Assembly: GCF_022539665.2 (NCBI RefSeq)
Contig: NC_081340.1
Span: 6,075,357-6,139,356, forward strand
Direction: 5' to 3'
Origin: Daphnia carinata
Taxonomy: Eukaryota; Arthropoda; Branchiopoda; Diplostraca; Daphniidae
DNA: 64,000 nt
Shown: in pieces, positions 48,269 to 59,591 of the stretch
Layout: each line of letters opens with the position of its first letter
Numbering within the stretch: the first letter of the stretch is position 1
Position numbers and translations under genes: made by a program
Notes under the pieces: model-generated
What the model was told of the DNA's origin: nothing
The model's database searches: none
The model's input: the letters and a program-made list of their open reading frames with translations, nothing else

Positions 48269-51200
48269 CTGCAAAAGCGACCAGCGTTTAACTTGGATGA
48301 CCGTTCTGTGTCATCCATGCAAAAAAAAAAAAAATCTTACCTGTGAATTTTGTGCTTGCAAAACTGGTGTCCAGAGGGGTAGCAAAAGCGACAAAACCGA
48401 CGATCTGCACTCAGCCAACGCTTCCATGAGGCTCAAAAAATGTAAATTGACCATCTCTGTTAGCTGTAAAGAGAAGTTCTCATCAATCCAACTTTTGGTG
48501 ATAACATCACGGCGTATAGGTTGATTTACCACTGAGGAGTGCGCTACTAATTGCAAAACGGATGGAGTGATTTTGCTCCAAAAGTCTACCAGAACATTGA
48601 AAATGGTAGCCTGTTGCTCGGCGTTTGAATTATTGCCCTGCTGGCCGGCCATAAACTCCAAATAAATCGTCCATAGCTGCAAAAGGAAACGCAAACTGTA
48701 AAGCTCCATTGATAGAGGTTTCAGTAAGCAGAACAAACTATCGACATCATACTTGACATAGAAGGAATGCATGATATAGAGACGACATGTGAAGGACGGA
48801 AGTCTTCGATTGTTCTGCGAATCCAGCCAATATTCCCTGAATATGATCAGCCAAGGAGCAGGAAACTTCGATGGGTAACGGTAAGCAAGGATTCAACGTT
48901 ACGCCCGCTACAATTGTGAAACAAAATTTTAATATTATTTCAAAGTTTTAAAGGCATGAAGTTAGAATTCGACTACTTGGCATGGACAGTGGCCCATTCG
49001 AGTGAGTGTGAGTCACCAGAGCTGTATGTTGCAATGCACCTAATAACAACCACGACAGCAGTCTCACATGGCAAACGCATTCCAGGAACTCCCGTGGCCT
49101 GTAGATGAATCCTTTTCAACGAATTTATTCTAAGCAAACTTTATCGATGTAATCGTACCCTTGCTGGATGGACGACGGCGGATTTAGCAACCAGGGCATG
49201 TAACGTTGAAGGCATTTGTTATCTTTCCCGTTACCGCGGACGAGTTCTAGTGCCAAAAGTTGTGCCATCCCGGCTTTGACAGTTCCACCGAGGGTATCTT
49301 CATCTAAACCTGGACCAGGGCTCATGGCCCGACTATTGCTTTTGAGTTTGCTGAGCGTGTGAACGTCAGCCAAAAAGTCCATAATATCGTTAAAATGTGG
49401 TCGGATGCAGTCGAATGCACCAGTGCTGCCACTACCAGTAGATCCATCAGCTGAAGACACCTTCAGATGATTGGCACTATTATCTGAGTCGTCCATTAAC
49501 AGGCAATGGGGTGGCAAAGTACCTCCAGCATCCTATAATGGAAAATCAATTATAGTTTGATTTTAGAACAGAAACAAATTCCGGAATTTGAGCTACTTGC
49601 AAGATGAAATGGACCAAAATCATTAACGTTGAATCCGGTAGACTTGATTTCAGTTTCATCACGGAGGCTAGTTCATCGACAAGTGTCCGTGTCAACATAT
49701 ACTTCTCACGATCCTGCAAAGGCGTCATGTTACCAATGATATTTTGACTTTTTAAATATTAAAGAAGGTCTTGTTACTTTAACAAATGATCGAAAGGCCA
49801 GATGACATAGTTCTACTATATGCTTATAATCGAAGCCGGCCCAATGCTGAACGATGTACAACACGACCTTGGCGAAAGCCTCGAGAATGCTACTACGACA
49901 CGGAGCGAGTTGGAGTGCTGACACCCGATTGCTGCTGGCCATTATTCTCAGAAGCGAATTGCTGTGAGCTGGATTGCCATTTAGCAAGGGCAGGACTAGA
50001 ATAAGCCGAGTGCAGAAAATTTCTAGCTGAGTGAAAAGTGGCGTCCAAATTCCTGCGCTTAACTCCAGCGGTGGTAAACACTCAAAATAACAGGCCACAT
50101 TGGGTAGAATCATGGCAATTTGGGCTGGTGACAATTGTTTCTGCTCATTCAGAGATTCCAGCAACAACTGGAGGGGTGCAGCTGGAGTCAGCTCGGCAAA
50201 GTCAGTCAACGCTGATGCCATCGTCTTGAAGAAGGATTGTTTCATCTGTTCAGGCACCTGAGTCTGGAACAGTTGGATAAACACCTTGTTCGGCGTCAAC
50301 TGGTGCAGAAGGCACCGGAGAAACTGACGCGCAATAGCACCAACTTCACCGGGTACGTACAGATTGCTACCCATTTGCCAGGTGTAAGTTGTGCTCCCTG
50401 CCCATCTGTTGTTTAAAAAGAACGTAAATTTACAAATGCGTTCAAAATAATGATACAATACACGTACTTGGCGTTACAGCGGAGAATCTCCGGAAGCATG
50501 GGGGCGGCCAAGGCAGGTTCTCGATGAACAAAGGTAGATATGATGACAATACATAAACCTAGTTCTTCTTCGCTGAACTCTTCGAACGGCGCGTTGCATT
50601 TGGAGCAGCGGTGACAGGCTACTTCGTCACCAACGCGGAGAGAGCTCTGTTTAATGGACGCCGGTATTGTTATATTGGCAGGAACAGGCTGAGGTGCTTG
50701 AGGTTCCGCCGGAGCCTGCTGGCGATTTGACTGTTCTGTGGCAACGAACGGCAATTCGGAACCCATGGTTCCCATAGAAATTCCGATTTTTCTCTGACGA
50801 GTTCTGACTCCCGTAGGTGTTGCCGTGGCCGCTGCAGCGGCTGCAGCAGCATCAGCGGCATTGATTTGACGATGGGATACGACCGTGTGGGCTTCGTATA
50901 CACCTGATGGTTGGCGGACACAGGTAGCTAATGAAACTTCTGATGCAGCTGTGGCAGCATTGGGTTCTTGCTGTGACATCTCCGAGAGGATCTATTAAAC
51001 AGAGCACAACAGTGATGATAGAGCAGGTGAACCGGCAACATCAAAGTCAAGGGTTTACCTCGACTTCAGCCAGTGAATCACGATCCCAGTCAGGATCCGG
51101 TCTACTACTCTTGGGACTCTCGGGAATAACCTCTAACTCGACGCCATCAACATCCTGATCGATATCACATTCGCTTGAGATACTGCCGGTCAATTCGCGT

Positions 51201-54200
51201 CGTGACGACAAGGAGATGTTGGCCTTATTCTGTAATGGCACAATGCAGAAATATTAAGAAGTTTTGTGTCATCACCGGACTGGAGGATTAAGATTTTACC
51301 GATGCGACTTGAAACTGAATTTGATGTTGAATAGTTGAAGAACCCCAGACAAGGCCAGCTATGCCCAGGACTGCTCCAACGCCATGTCCAATAACATTTG
51401 GCCTCCCTGGATCCATAAAATGATAAATAAATTGCAGATTTACAAACAAAAAAGATAGTTAATGTCATTAAGTTCCAAACTATTCAAAGATCAAACCTTT
51501 CCCATCGGCTGCATCATTGGGAGAGTCAACTTCCAAGGAAGCCTGACTTTGATCTCTCATTCTCATCGTTGCCGCCGAAGCAACTCCGTGGATCTGATGC
51601 TGGGCTGTCGATGGAGGGCCATGACTCAAGGTGGCTCCGATACCTCCGTAGCGATAACAGCGATGGTATTGCGATTCCAGCGTGTTGAGGACAACTCGCA
51701 TTATACTTTGTACTAGGGGAGCCAGATTCGGTTGATTATAACGATACTGCAAACGAAATCGAGAAGATTTTAGAATAATTTGCCATACTTATCTGCCTAG
51801 AAACATACCTTGTACAGGATAACTAAAACCGTTTGCAACCACATCCGACGTGGATGGGTCTCTAAATACCACAACGAGTAGGTTGGTTTGTAGGCTCTCT
51901 GTGGAGTTGATCCGTTGTGTCGATCATTAACGCTAAATAAAAAAAAAAATCCAACTTAGTAAAATGTTTCATGATTACGTCACAACATGAATGCAAACTT
52001 ACTTATTAGAACCAGCTGCAGCAGCTGATCCAGAAGCAAAACCTACGCTACTCATGGATCCGTGCATGATAATAGGTACACCGGCCTGTCCATGACACTG
52101 CAACCAAGAACTGCCCCCAGGACCATTGGCTTTTGATGGCGGCGCTGGACAGAAGATCATCAGAGATAACGTCATCGGTAAAAGAGTCGCTCCAATGGCC
52201 AAATTGCGATCCAGAACTTGCGGAAGAGCCGACAGAAAGGCGTTGAACGTGGCCGATGATCTAAGCTTTTGTGGCGTCACGCAGAAGGCCCTCTCGGTCG
52301 GACCGTATCCCAGTAAAAGACTCAAATGACGCAGAACTAAATTCTGAATTTGCGACTGGAATTTATCATCACTTAACTGGGCGAGATCAGGCTGTGCAAG
52401 GAATTGCATCAGAGTAGTCAGCAGTAAGGAATGCGTTTCTCCGTCGTAGTCGTCCAGCTCGGAGCAACGTTGCATGAAAAGGGCTACATAGGCTTCTTCC
52501 TGGGATGCCTGTTGATTGTTCATCCGATCACCAGCTAGACCTCCTCTCGATCGCAACAGTTTTAACTGGGCTGAAGAGCCTTGTCTGCTGTAACTCTTGG
52601 ACCCTCCATGATGTTGATAATTCTGGGCAGACTTGCGACGGCCAAAATTGCGATGATTCGATAGGCTTAAAGAGCGCATCAAACTTCTCGGCTGCTGAGT
52701 GGGAGAACTGGGTCTGCTAGGAGCATAACGTCTGATAGCCTCGCGAGCTTTTTGCAGCTTTTTATTGAAGCTTTCGTTTGACATGTGACTGGCCTTCAGA
52801 TCGCGGGGTTCAATCAGTTCTCCAGCTCGTTGCAAGCTCAACTGAGCCTCCAAATAAAGAGAATCGAAACGGTTGAAGAAGAACTTCCACGAGATGATCT
52901 TGCGTTTTGTTAGCCAAGGGTGGTGATGAAGTGCCATAATGGAATGTAACAACAGCGGTCTGTCGCAGATGAAACTGTCAAACTGTTGTTCCAGACACCA
53001 ACAGAGCAATTTCAGCGAACCATCGTGTAAACTCTCCAGGAGAATGGTCGCCCTGTTGGCTACAGCCGAATTGATATCGTCCATGGATGAAATGAGGAAG
53101 CAGAATGCGTTTGTCAAGATCGATTGCAAAATGGAACTCTGCTTAACGGTGGCATCATCCAGAAATTGGAAGACCAACATCATGCGTTCAACGGATGAGA
53201 AGCGGGTTTTCCATTCACGCGAATGGAAATCTGATTCCATGATCTTCCAAAAGACATCCGAGCCGCCTGGAAGGGTAAGACAGTGCAGCAAAAGAGAGGC
53301 ACCGGTCTGCGCTACGTGGGATGTTTGACTTTCGAGAAGATTCCACAACTGGGCTACCGTGAGGTTCTCCTGGACCCAAAAGAGGAAGCCGGGATGTTCG
53401 CGACAAGCCGATTTGCTGAGGACTTCGCAATGAAGGCAAAGGATTTCGACACACCGCAATAGATGTCGTTGCGTGTCGGGCCGGATTAAATGATAGAGCT
53501 CTTTCAAGAATCCGTAGATCAATTGGAGATGGTTGGGTAATTCTTCCAGTGAAAACCGGAAGTTTCCAGCTGTCGTCACCCAGTATTGCTGATTCAGTTG
53601 TTGATGATCCTGATGGTCGCTAGGTGGATCGTCGCCACTCAACATGCCCGGATGAGAAACTTGCGCTTTGCAATTGGCCACTTCATTTTCAGTACAGGTT
53701 ACTGCATTCGCCACAGCTAGACAAATTAAACCGTATTTAATTACGGTATGCAAGAGCTTCTAATGACATTCAAATTCAGGGCAGAAGCAGAAAATACCTC
53801 TGAGGACTCTTTCCGACGGAAGGATCGGTGCAAGATCTAGTTCGGAGACGGTCTCCATCTTGGCTGTTCTGACATCACCCAGTTGTTTCGCTTGCTGTTG
53901 TTGCTCTGGGTGATGAACAGTTGGCCCAGCCTCTTCAGGTTTATGAACCACCTTTTCAACGGGACTGGGTTGTTGCTGTTGAACTGACTGGGCAGTTGCC
54001 ATTTCGACGCACGTTTCCAGCTCTTCTGGACATTCACAGACGACGGCAGCGTGCAGCGGAGAGAAGAAGGCAATGAGCTCTTGGGCCAGCTGGTACCACG
54101 AAGTTAATAAGCTGCACATGTAGCAATCGGCTGAAGTGCAGTTGTGTAACATGCTCTGCCGGACGTGGATCATATCTTTCAGGAGAGTTAGGCAATGCTG

Positions 54201-57200
54201 GGCTAGTGGCGCACCAGACAACCCGCCGTTGCTCGGCTCCTCTTGCACTTCTAATTGTTCCAGCAGTATGTCCAGCATCAGAACATGGCAAGCAAGACTC
54301 TTTTCGGGAAGACTCAGAGGTAGATCCGATGATGGAACACTTTGATTGGAAACGGGCGACAATGGCCGAATTTCTTCCGTATCTATTTGGAAAATTGAAT
54401 TTTCTTGAATAAAAATATGAAAAAAATTGTGATCGAAAGAAAAAAAAACCTAAATTCGGCATGTCGTTGTCATCCAATTTGCTGGTATTGACACCTTCTT
54501 GGAAGATATTGACTAGAAGATCAATTGGTACGACAATGTGTAGGGAAGAAAGAAGCTGGAGCCAGTTGAGCGTCTGTTGCTGGACGCGCAAATGAGTTCC
54601 ACGGAAGCGAACGGCCAGAAAACGGAACATTTGCTGGGCATCAAAACCCAAAGGACTCATGCTAGAGTCAAGCAGTTTGCTGCCAAAAATGCAAGGGTGC
54701 ACAATCGCCATGAGCAGAACTTAATATAACATTAGTCAAGACGTTTACTCACCTCAAGATGATCCGGAATTCAATCCACTCATCAGACGGCACGGTGGAG
54801 ACCATCGATTCGAGCCAACGGGGCACGATGTCGTTCCACAAATCGACGGTGATAATCTCGTACGGTACGAGACAAAAGAGTCGATTGAACCCTTCTTTGA
54901 TGTGAACAGCTTTTGGACAATGTCCGGTATCCCAGCTACCCCCTATGCGCGAATAGCTAGCCGGCCAGGGCATCAGACAGTCGAGAAGGACATCCAATTG
55001 ATTTTCTTGCGCCTCAACGATCCACTCGCGCAGCATTTCCGACTTTAACGGTTCCAACACACTCCCAGCTTGATCTGCAAAACAGAAACAGTTGAATTAT
55101 TTTTCTGATTAACGTTAGCCTTTATTTAGATAATCACCATCCGTGACGTGGGCAGTAGTATCAAACCAATGAAACAGTGCACCAATTAATCTGCCGATAA
55201 TCGATTTGGCGGCTTGCGGCACAGGTCTGCAAACCGCCGTGAGAAGCCAAACACCGTAGCGACTGAGTAATCTTCTCTCTTCCAATCCGAATGAATAAAT
55301 GGTGTCCAAATCGCCACAGAGCCAGAGACCGGCTCGAGTGAGCCGGTCATTACTTTCGCTACTTCGCTCAAAACTGTAGGGCTGGGCTTCTTTCAAAAGA
55401 CTGACGATGGCCTCAACGGTGTAGCTCTGCATCTCCGGCGACATCTCCCAAGCCGAGGTCAAGTTACAGTGGTAAACGTGGTCTCCACCTCGTCGGTTAT
55501 TGTGTCGGATCGAGTGACACTGGGCACAATAACGTATCGGTCGTTTGTTGTTGTAACTGGTGCAACTGGCGGAGAAACACGAGACGCTGGCCGTCTTGTC
55601 TGACGAACGGCAACTCTGCAAAAACGTACAAAGAATCCCATTTAGGCATGATCAATTCGAATCCAGCAAATGATTATCAGTTATTTATATACCGTGTTGT
55701 CACAAGTGGCGGCCACTTGAAGCATGGGCAAAAGAAGTTCGACCAAAGGCTCGACCGGCTGCTGTTGGTTGCCATTGGCTGTTAAATTGGCGGGAGGGTC
55801 TATGCGTTTGATTTCGTCAGCACATCCAGCGCAGACGACCAGAAGCGGCCCATTCTCGTTGTTGCCCTGCTGGCTGACGGCCACACGATGATCCAAGCAC
55901 AGTTTGATAGATTCGGCCGCTTCTCCGCTGCTCAGGCATTCTTCCCGCTGGCAGAGCACTGGCTTCCAACCTTCAGGTAGGGGGGTGTTGATAATTTACA
56001 AAAAAAAAAAAAATAAATAATAAATAAATTAATTAATACAATTTTGTTTCGCAGTAGTTAAAGAACGAAGCGTAATCAAATAACGTAAATTGAAACGAAA
56101 AAATCATGTTAGTCGTAAAAAAAAGCGGTCGTGAAAAGTAATGTGGCACTCACCGTTAAGAGCGAATCCTATTACATTAAAAAAAAGGGGGCGCGCCCAT
56201 CGGTCACGACGCGAAAGAGGGAAGACATCGAACAAACCATCAAAAAGCAAGAAGACATGCAAAGGGAGTTGAGATGTGAAGGAAAAAGAGAAAGATGTGG
56301 TAGTAGTATTTTGGAGAAGAAAAAAAGAAGAAAGAGAATAAGAATGAAAGAAAACATTAAGATGAACGCCAAGAAAACCACACGTTGATTTAAATGGATA
56401 CAACTGCTGCGTGTCTAATTTGTTTAGTTTAAGGTTGTTTTTCTTTTATGTCCGCTTCCTTTTTTTTTATATATATATATATATATAAATATCATTATTA
56501 ATCCTGGAATTAAGCACGCGGATATTGCACGCGCACACTCAGCACACAGAAAAAACACACCCACATGTAAAAAGCGAAAACACACGCCAAAAAAAAAAAA
56601 AAATTAATAAATAAATAGAACCAAATACGAAAAACACGCACGCAAAATTTTGCACGCACACACCCACACAAAATAAAAAAATAATAATAATAATAATAAA
56701 AAAAAAAAAAAAAAAAAAAATACGATACCGTTGAATTTCGTGTTGACGCCGCGGCGGTCGTACAGCGTGGGATTCAAGGACGGCCAGTAATAGAATAAAA
56801 GGTGGGCGCCCGGCACGCGAGCTTTCAACGTCCCGTGAGCGATAACGCAGAGCAAATCCTTAGCCACATCCGGCTTCAGCGACATGAGCGTTTCCATTAA
56901 TTGACAGTGATAAGCTAAACATCGATTCAACACATTTCCAAGAAAGAAACGCACGATAAAAAAACAAGACATGTTTTACGATTACGAGCGATTTGTCCCA
57001 AAAACGCACCTGTGTTGCTCGTGTACTGCAGAACGGCCATGATGATTCCCGGAATGGAAGGCTCGATCACGTTGAAGACGCCATCCGTTGGCGGAGTACC
57101 TATTGAAAATTTTTTTTTTTTTTGAATGTTTTCTATCATCGATTATTGATTCAAAGCTGCAAACCCATGGTAAGTGGTAGAAGGAAGCAGCAGAGGACCT

Positions 57201-57651
57201 GAACGATGTAGCCGTGAAGTGACGTGGGCAAGTGAACGATAGACGAGGCTACAAGGCTCGGTAGGTTATCGATCAAATCCTGTTCGATGAACGGCATGAC
57301 GCACAGGATCGTGCTAATCAGCGCTTGGCCCAATACTTCGTTATAAAATGAAACAATCCGGGAAAAAGACGCACAAAGAGTTGGTAGATAGACGCCATTT
57401 TGCGTGTAACGCGTAAAAATGACAAAGTGCTTCAATAAATTACATACCATCGACACCCGTCTGAATGAGAGGGATGACTTCCAGCAGCTGGATCAAAACA
57501 GTATAAAGTCCTCTGTAATCCAAACTAGGGAAGAGCGCCATGCGTTTGGAATCGCGCTCTTTGTTGTAGATCATGACAAGAGGGAAATCCGGAACATCTT
57601 TCAAGATGCCTGGAAATGAAAGATCGATAAAGTGCGTATGTAAAAGGAAGG

Positions 57652-57682
<31 letters not shown>

Positions 57683-58069
57683 GAAATAAAAATGCGGGTC
57701 AGCCATTTACCGAGTAACATCTGAGAGAAATATTTAAGAGTGTTGGCTACATCGTGACCGGATGGTGGCGAGACGGAGCTGTTGAGAAGTCGAAGCTGGT
57801 AATCGTGCAGATTCCTCACCTTGGCAGCGACTGTTTCATTTCAAAACAAACAGACACATCAATCTGTCTAGTGTGCATCTTTCGTCGGCTCTCGATAACA
57901 AACACAAATAGAAAAAGAAAAAAAAAAAAGAAAACTGCTGAGAAAACAATAACTTTTAAAGCCAAGTTCGATAACTAGGTCATCGGTGCTTCTAGAACTA
58001 TACACAAGTTGTTATACTCTAGTATTGGGGAATTGGCTTCAACTTACACGTCGCCGCTCTCGTGGCCAT
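48056..58069 (-). CDS. unc79: UNC79, auxiliary subunit of the NALCN sodium-leak channel complex (25 coding exons)
   Basis: UNC79 is a very large protein that pairs with UNC80 and supports localisation and activity of the NALCN background sodium channel in neurons. The exons, in transcription order, join in phase to 7413 nt (2470 aa plus stop); vertebrate UNC79 is about 2600 aa. Blocks match it throughout: ANTLKYFSQ, FPSLDYRGLY, AVLQYTSNT, RYCAQCHS, MFRFLAVRFRG, LPNHLQLIYGFLKEL, MWLQTVLVILYK, EELGLCIVIISTF, IARQFLRCLLHQL, RYMPWLLNPPS, VRLLSWLLLGAL, FAEQSKTSVLHMSSL and the C-terminal KMGQIEIQSS. It is a HEAT-like helical protein with no transmembrane segment or signal peptide seen. The start at 58069 sits in a good context (ACAACATGG). 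Most introns are 50-150 bp. Recognition is by recall of the family, not a database search. Confidence 0.93.
48341..48463 (-). CDS. unc79: unc79 exon 24
   Basis: Residues 2360-2400; LTEMVNLHFLSLMEALAEC. Removing the 66-nt intron before it reproduces the vertebrate spacing. Donor ACAG|GTAAGA. Confidence 0.9.
48530..48676 (-). CDS. unc79: unc79 exon 23
   Basis: Residues 2311-2359; LWTIYLEF, then FWSKITPSVLQLVAHSSV. It ends at a donor GTG|GTAAAT. Confidence 0.9.
48753..48907 (-). CDS. unc79: unc79 exon 22
   Basis: Residues 2259-2310; SCSLADHIQGILAGFAEQSK, then TSVLHMSSLYHAFLLCQ. Donor TCAA|GTATGA. Confidence 0.92.
48977..49098 (-). CDS. unc79: unc79 exon 21
   Basis: Residues 2219-2258; PREFLECVCHVRLLSWLLLG. 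It directly continues the QQG of exon 20, as in vertebrates. Confidence 0.92.
49159..49532 (-). CDS. unc79: unc79 exon 20
   Basis: Residues 2094-2218; DIMDFLADVHTLSKLKS, GGTVKAGMAQLLALEL and RYMPWLLNPPSSIQQG, highly conserved. Donor AAGG|GTACGA, phase 2. Confidence 0.93.
49597..49713 (-). CDS. unc79: unc79 exon 19
   Basis: Residues 2055-2093; MKLKSSLPDSTLMILVHFIL matches the family pattern. Donor GCAA|GTAGCT is non-ideal but keeps frame. Confidence 0.85.
49778..50405 (-). CDS. unc79: unc79 exon 18
   Basis: Residues 1845-2054; GAIARQFLRCLLHQLTPNKV, ALTDFAEL, LQLLLESLNEQK and LRIMASSNR, consistent with the helical repeat region. Donor TAAA|GTAACA. Confidence 0.92.
50468..50991 (-). CDS. unc79: unc79 exon 17
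   Basis: Residues 1671-1845; an Ala-rich stretch, then a CHRCSKCNAPFEEF cysteine cluster and EELGLCIVIISTF, which matches the family closely. Donor CCAA|GTACGT, phase 2. Confidence 0.9.
51059..51229 (-). CDS. unc79: unc79 exon 16, acidic linker
   Basis: Residues 1614-1670; 57 codons, phase 0 both ends, acidic and Ser-rich (ECDIDQDVDGVELEVIPESP). Being a multiple of three, it could be skipped without a frameshift. Confidence 0.75.
51300..51406 (-). CDS. unc79: unc79 exon 15 (variable, possibly alternative)
   Basis: Residues 1578-1613; RPNVIGHGVGAVLGIAGLVW. Splice sites and phase fit, but I do not recognise this part in vertebrate UNC79, so it could be lineage-specific or alternatively spliced. 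Confidence 0.65.
51497..51746 (-). CDS. unc79: unc79 exon 14
   Basis: Residues 1495-1577; VLNTLESQYHRCY matches the family, followed by a variable region. Confidence 0.88.
51809..51932 (-). CDS. unc79: unc79 exon 13
   Basis: Residues 1453-1494; YSLWYLETHPRRMWLQTVLV, then ILYK, a near-exact family block. Phase fixes the frame. Confidence 0.9.
52003..53716 (-). CDS. unc79: unc79 exon 12 (1.7 kb)
   Basis: Residues 882-1453, the largest exon. Conserved parts are LPNHLQLIYGFLKEL, VEILCLHCEVL, SLLLHCLTLPGGSDVFWKIM, KTRFSSVERMMLVFQFLDDA, FCFLISSMDDINSAVANRA and WKFFFNRFDSLYLEAQL. A Ser/Arg-rich linker follows near 52630-52740. Its 53196-53323 part has a degenerate copy at 47887-48009. Confidence 0.93.
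53798..54382 (-). CDS. unc79: unc79 exon 11, with Gln-rich stretch
   Basis: Residues 687-881; SLACHVLMLDILLEQLEVQEE, then a Cys pair (DCYMCSLL) and a low-complexity Gln/Pro/His region that is probably a flexible linker. Donor CAGAG|GTATTT; an in-frame stop follows shortly beyond it. Confidence 0.88.
54450..54679 (-). CDS. unc79: unc79 exon 10
   Basis: Residues 610-686; DAQQMFRFLAVRFRG and LNWLQLLSSLHIVVP. The real frame leaves the long open frame near the donor at 54450. Confidence 0.9.
54753..55074 (-). CDS. unc79: unc79 exon 9
   Basis: Residues 503-610; LDVLLDCLMPWPASYSRIGG, then GFNRLFCLVPYEII, conserved. Donor TGAG|GTGAGT, phase 2. Confidence 0.92.
55138..55615 (-). CDS. unc79: unc79 exon 8, zinc-finger-like Cys/His cluster
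   Basis: Residues 344-502; a Cys/His-rich stretch (SCFSASC, RYCAQCHSIRHNN) is followed by helical repeats, including VEAIVSLLKEAQ and LLSRYGVWLLTAVC. A 77-nt intron precedes it. Confidence 0.93.
55693..55970 (-). CDS. unc79: unc79 exon 7, Cys-rich
   Basis: Residues 251-343; GWKPVLCQREEC and later VVCAGCADEI provide paired cysteines that could bind zinc, as in vertebrate UNC79. Donor CACG|GTATAT, phase 0. Confidence 0.9.
55971..56728 (-). other. unc79 intron 6 (758 nt)
   Basis: The longest intron inside the unc79 coding region. It holds a (TA)n run near 56468-56486 and an A-run near 56699-56720. No gene was seen; overlapping ORFs on both strands (56104-56403) resemble nothing known. Confidence 0.6.
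56729..56914 (-). CDS. unc79: unc79 exon 6
   Basis: Residues 189-250; YHCQLMETLMSLKPD, then DLLCVIAHG and LLFYYWPSLNP, all conserved. Donor AACG|GTATCG. Confidence 0.93.
57010..57099 (-). CDS. unc79: unc79 exon 5
   Basis: Residues 159-188; ends in IIMAVLQYTSNT, matching the vertebrate IAMQYTSN block. Donor CACAG|GTGCGT. Confidence 0.92.
57165..57335 (-). CDS. unc79: unc79 exon 4
   Basis: Residues 102-158; LGQALISTILCVMPFI followed by LPSLVASSIVHLP. Phase 1 on both sides. Confidence 0.9.
57448..57609 (-). CDS. unc79: unc79 exon 3
   Basis: Residues 48-101; contains FPSLDYRGLYTVL and LLEVIPLIQ, strongly conserved in UNC79. Acceptor TTCCAG, donor GATG|GTATGT. Confidence 0.93.
57711..57830 (-). 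CDS. unc79: unc79 exon 2
   Basis: Residues 8-47; contains the conserved SGHDVANTLKYFSQ block. Acceptor AACAG, donor CTCG|GTAAAT. Confidence 0.93.
58048..58069 (-). CDS. unc79: unc79 exon 1, coding part (22 nt)
   Basis: Encodes MATRAAT and one base of the next codon. Donor ACGT|GTAAGT. Joined to exon 2 it gives MATRAATFAAKVRNL, matching the length and pattern of the vertebrate N-terminus. Confidence 0.8.
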
Positions 58070-59465
58070 GTTGTTGGCCGTCTGATAACAGACATGGGAC
58101 GAAACGGGTCGATGATTCTTCCCCCGTTCGCAGACTCCCGATGGCCGGGTTGGTTTACAGTCATCAAACGCGCATGTCCCGCGTCTGCGCAATAACACAA
58201 ACGCACTGTTTTTAATCATCACGATTTCTCAGCGCGCAATTTGAAAATAATAATAAAAATAAAAAAAAAAAGAATCAAAGTCCCAATTGAAAAAGAAACG
58301 AAAAAAAAAAAAAACAATGAAATGAGGGGCAAAAGTCACGTTCACAGCGCATAGTTGGGGGTCGGGTTTATAGCGAAACTCCTGTTTTTATGAAGCTCTT
58401 ATTATAGCTTCATTGTAGCCGGGTATCGCATATCCGGGTGAGCGACCGGCCAAGCGCGAAACAAATGAGAGAAACAGCAAGATGAGAAACGCAAATGTGC
58501 AGCTGGCTGCCAAAAAAGCGCGAGTCAGTGCGCAATCTGTGCGCTTGTATTCCAGCGTGGCGACATCGCAAAAGAAAAAAGCAGCTGCTGCTTGTTTGAG
58601 TTGCGCTTCTATTATGATAATAAGCAATCAAAAGCGTTCCCAGCCATCCGCGTACCGTACCTAAGCTGCCACTCTGCGCTGCACACACACGAACCGGTCT
58701 CAGTTGAAGTCCGGCGACAAGAGCAATCAACAACAAAACACAAAGTTGTGAAGCCTGGGCGACGTTGCAGTCTGTGTCTGCGTGAGTTCTGGCTTCTCCC
58801 AGTTCCAGTGTAAACACAAGTGTCTAACACGCTGCTGAAGACGGCGGCCAGACACAGCTATGCTTTTCATTCTAGCAATTTGTGAATTAGAAACAAAACA
58901 AAAATTGAAGAGAAAAAAAAAAAACAAAAAAAAAAACAAACAAAAAAGGGGCATCCAGAAATAAAGTCTTTCAACAGATGTCACTGACCTCTGTTACCAT
59001 CGTTTAGGGCGTGCGGCTGGAGCTCGGGTCGCAGAGTTTGTTGGCATTGAATAGCGCGTTCGTGACGTCACCGTGACACGCCACTAGGTGGCAGCAGTTT
59101 AATAATTAAAAAAGAAAGAAAGGAAAAAAAAAACTAAACGCGGAGAACGAAAAAAAAAAAAAAAAAAAAAAAAAGAAAAAAGAAAAACTAAAAAAAAAAA
59201 AAAAATAAAGGAATTCTCGGGAGGGAATAAAGCGCTTCTTAACGCCCGGATTTTCGTCAGTTTAGCACAAGGCATCATATCGCACGTTCCCAAGCGAATA
59301 AGTCATCATTCAAAAGCTTCTTTTTTTTTTCCCTCGAAGGTGTTAATCAATTCTTAATCGCAGCATCCATCACCATTATCGCTAGGCCGCTCGCCAACAT
59401 CGACACGTCGGACGGAGGAAACTAACTTTCAATCGTCATCATCGTCAACGAAGAAAACACGCGAC
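58070..59465. promoter_or_regulatory. Head-to-head promoter region of unc79 and the WFDC1-like gene
   Basis: The 1.4 kb between the two divergent start codons must hold both promoters and both 5' UTRs. An initiator-like TCAGTT lies at 59257-59262 on the plus strand, about 200 nt before the WFDC1-like ATG, and another at 58699 on the plus strand. No TATA box was clear. A-rich runs lie at 59128-59205. Short ORFs on both strands here (58410-58830) are not recognised. Confidence 0.4.
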
Positions 59466-59591
59466 ATGATTCGATTAGCGCCCTCCATCACGCTAGTCCG
59501 TTTGGCACTCTTCCTCTTCGCCGCCCCCCACCTTCTTCCGGCCGTGCCGCTCGACAGTCACGCCGACAACAGTCATCATTTAATGTGGCAG
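59466..59591 (+). CDS. WFDC1: WFDC1-like exon 1, signal peptide
   Basis: ATG in good context (CGACATGA), then MIRLAPSITLVRLALFLFAA followed by Pro/His/Leu, a standard cleavable signal. Donor GCAG|GTAAAC, phase 0. Confidence 0.8.

Noticed and set aside
53215-53454. Alternative-frame ORFs inside unc79 exon 12
   Set aside because: Overlap the conserved UNC79 frame and show no similarity of their own.
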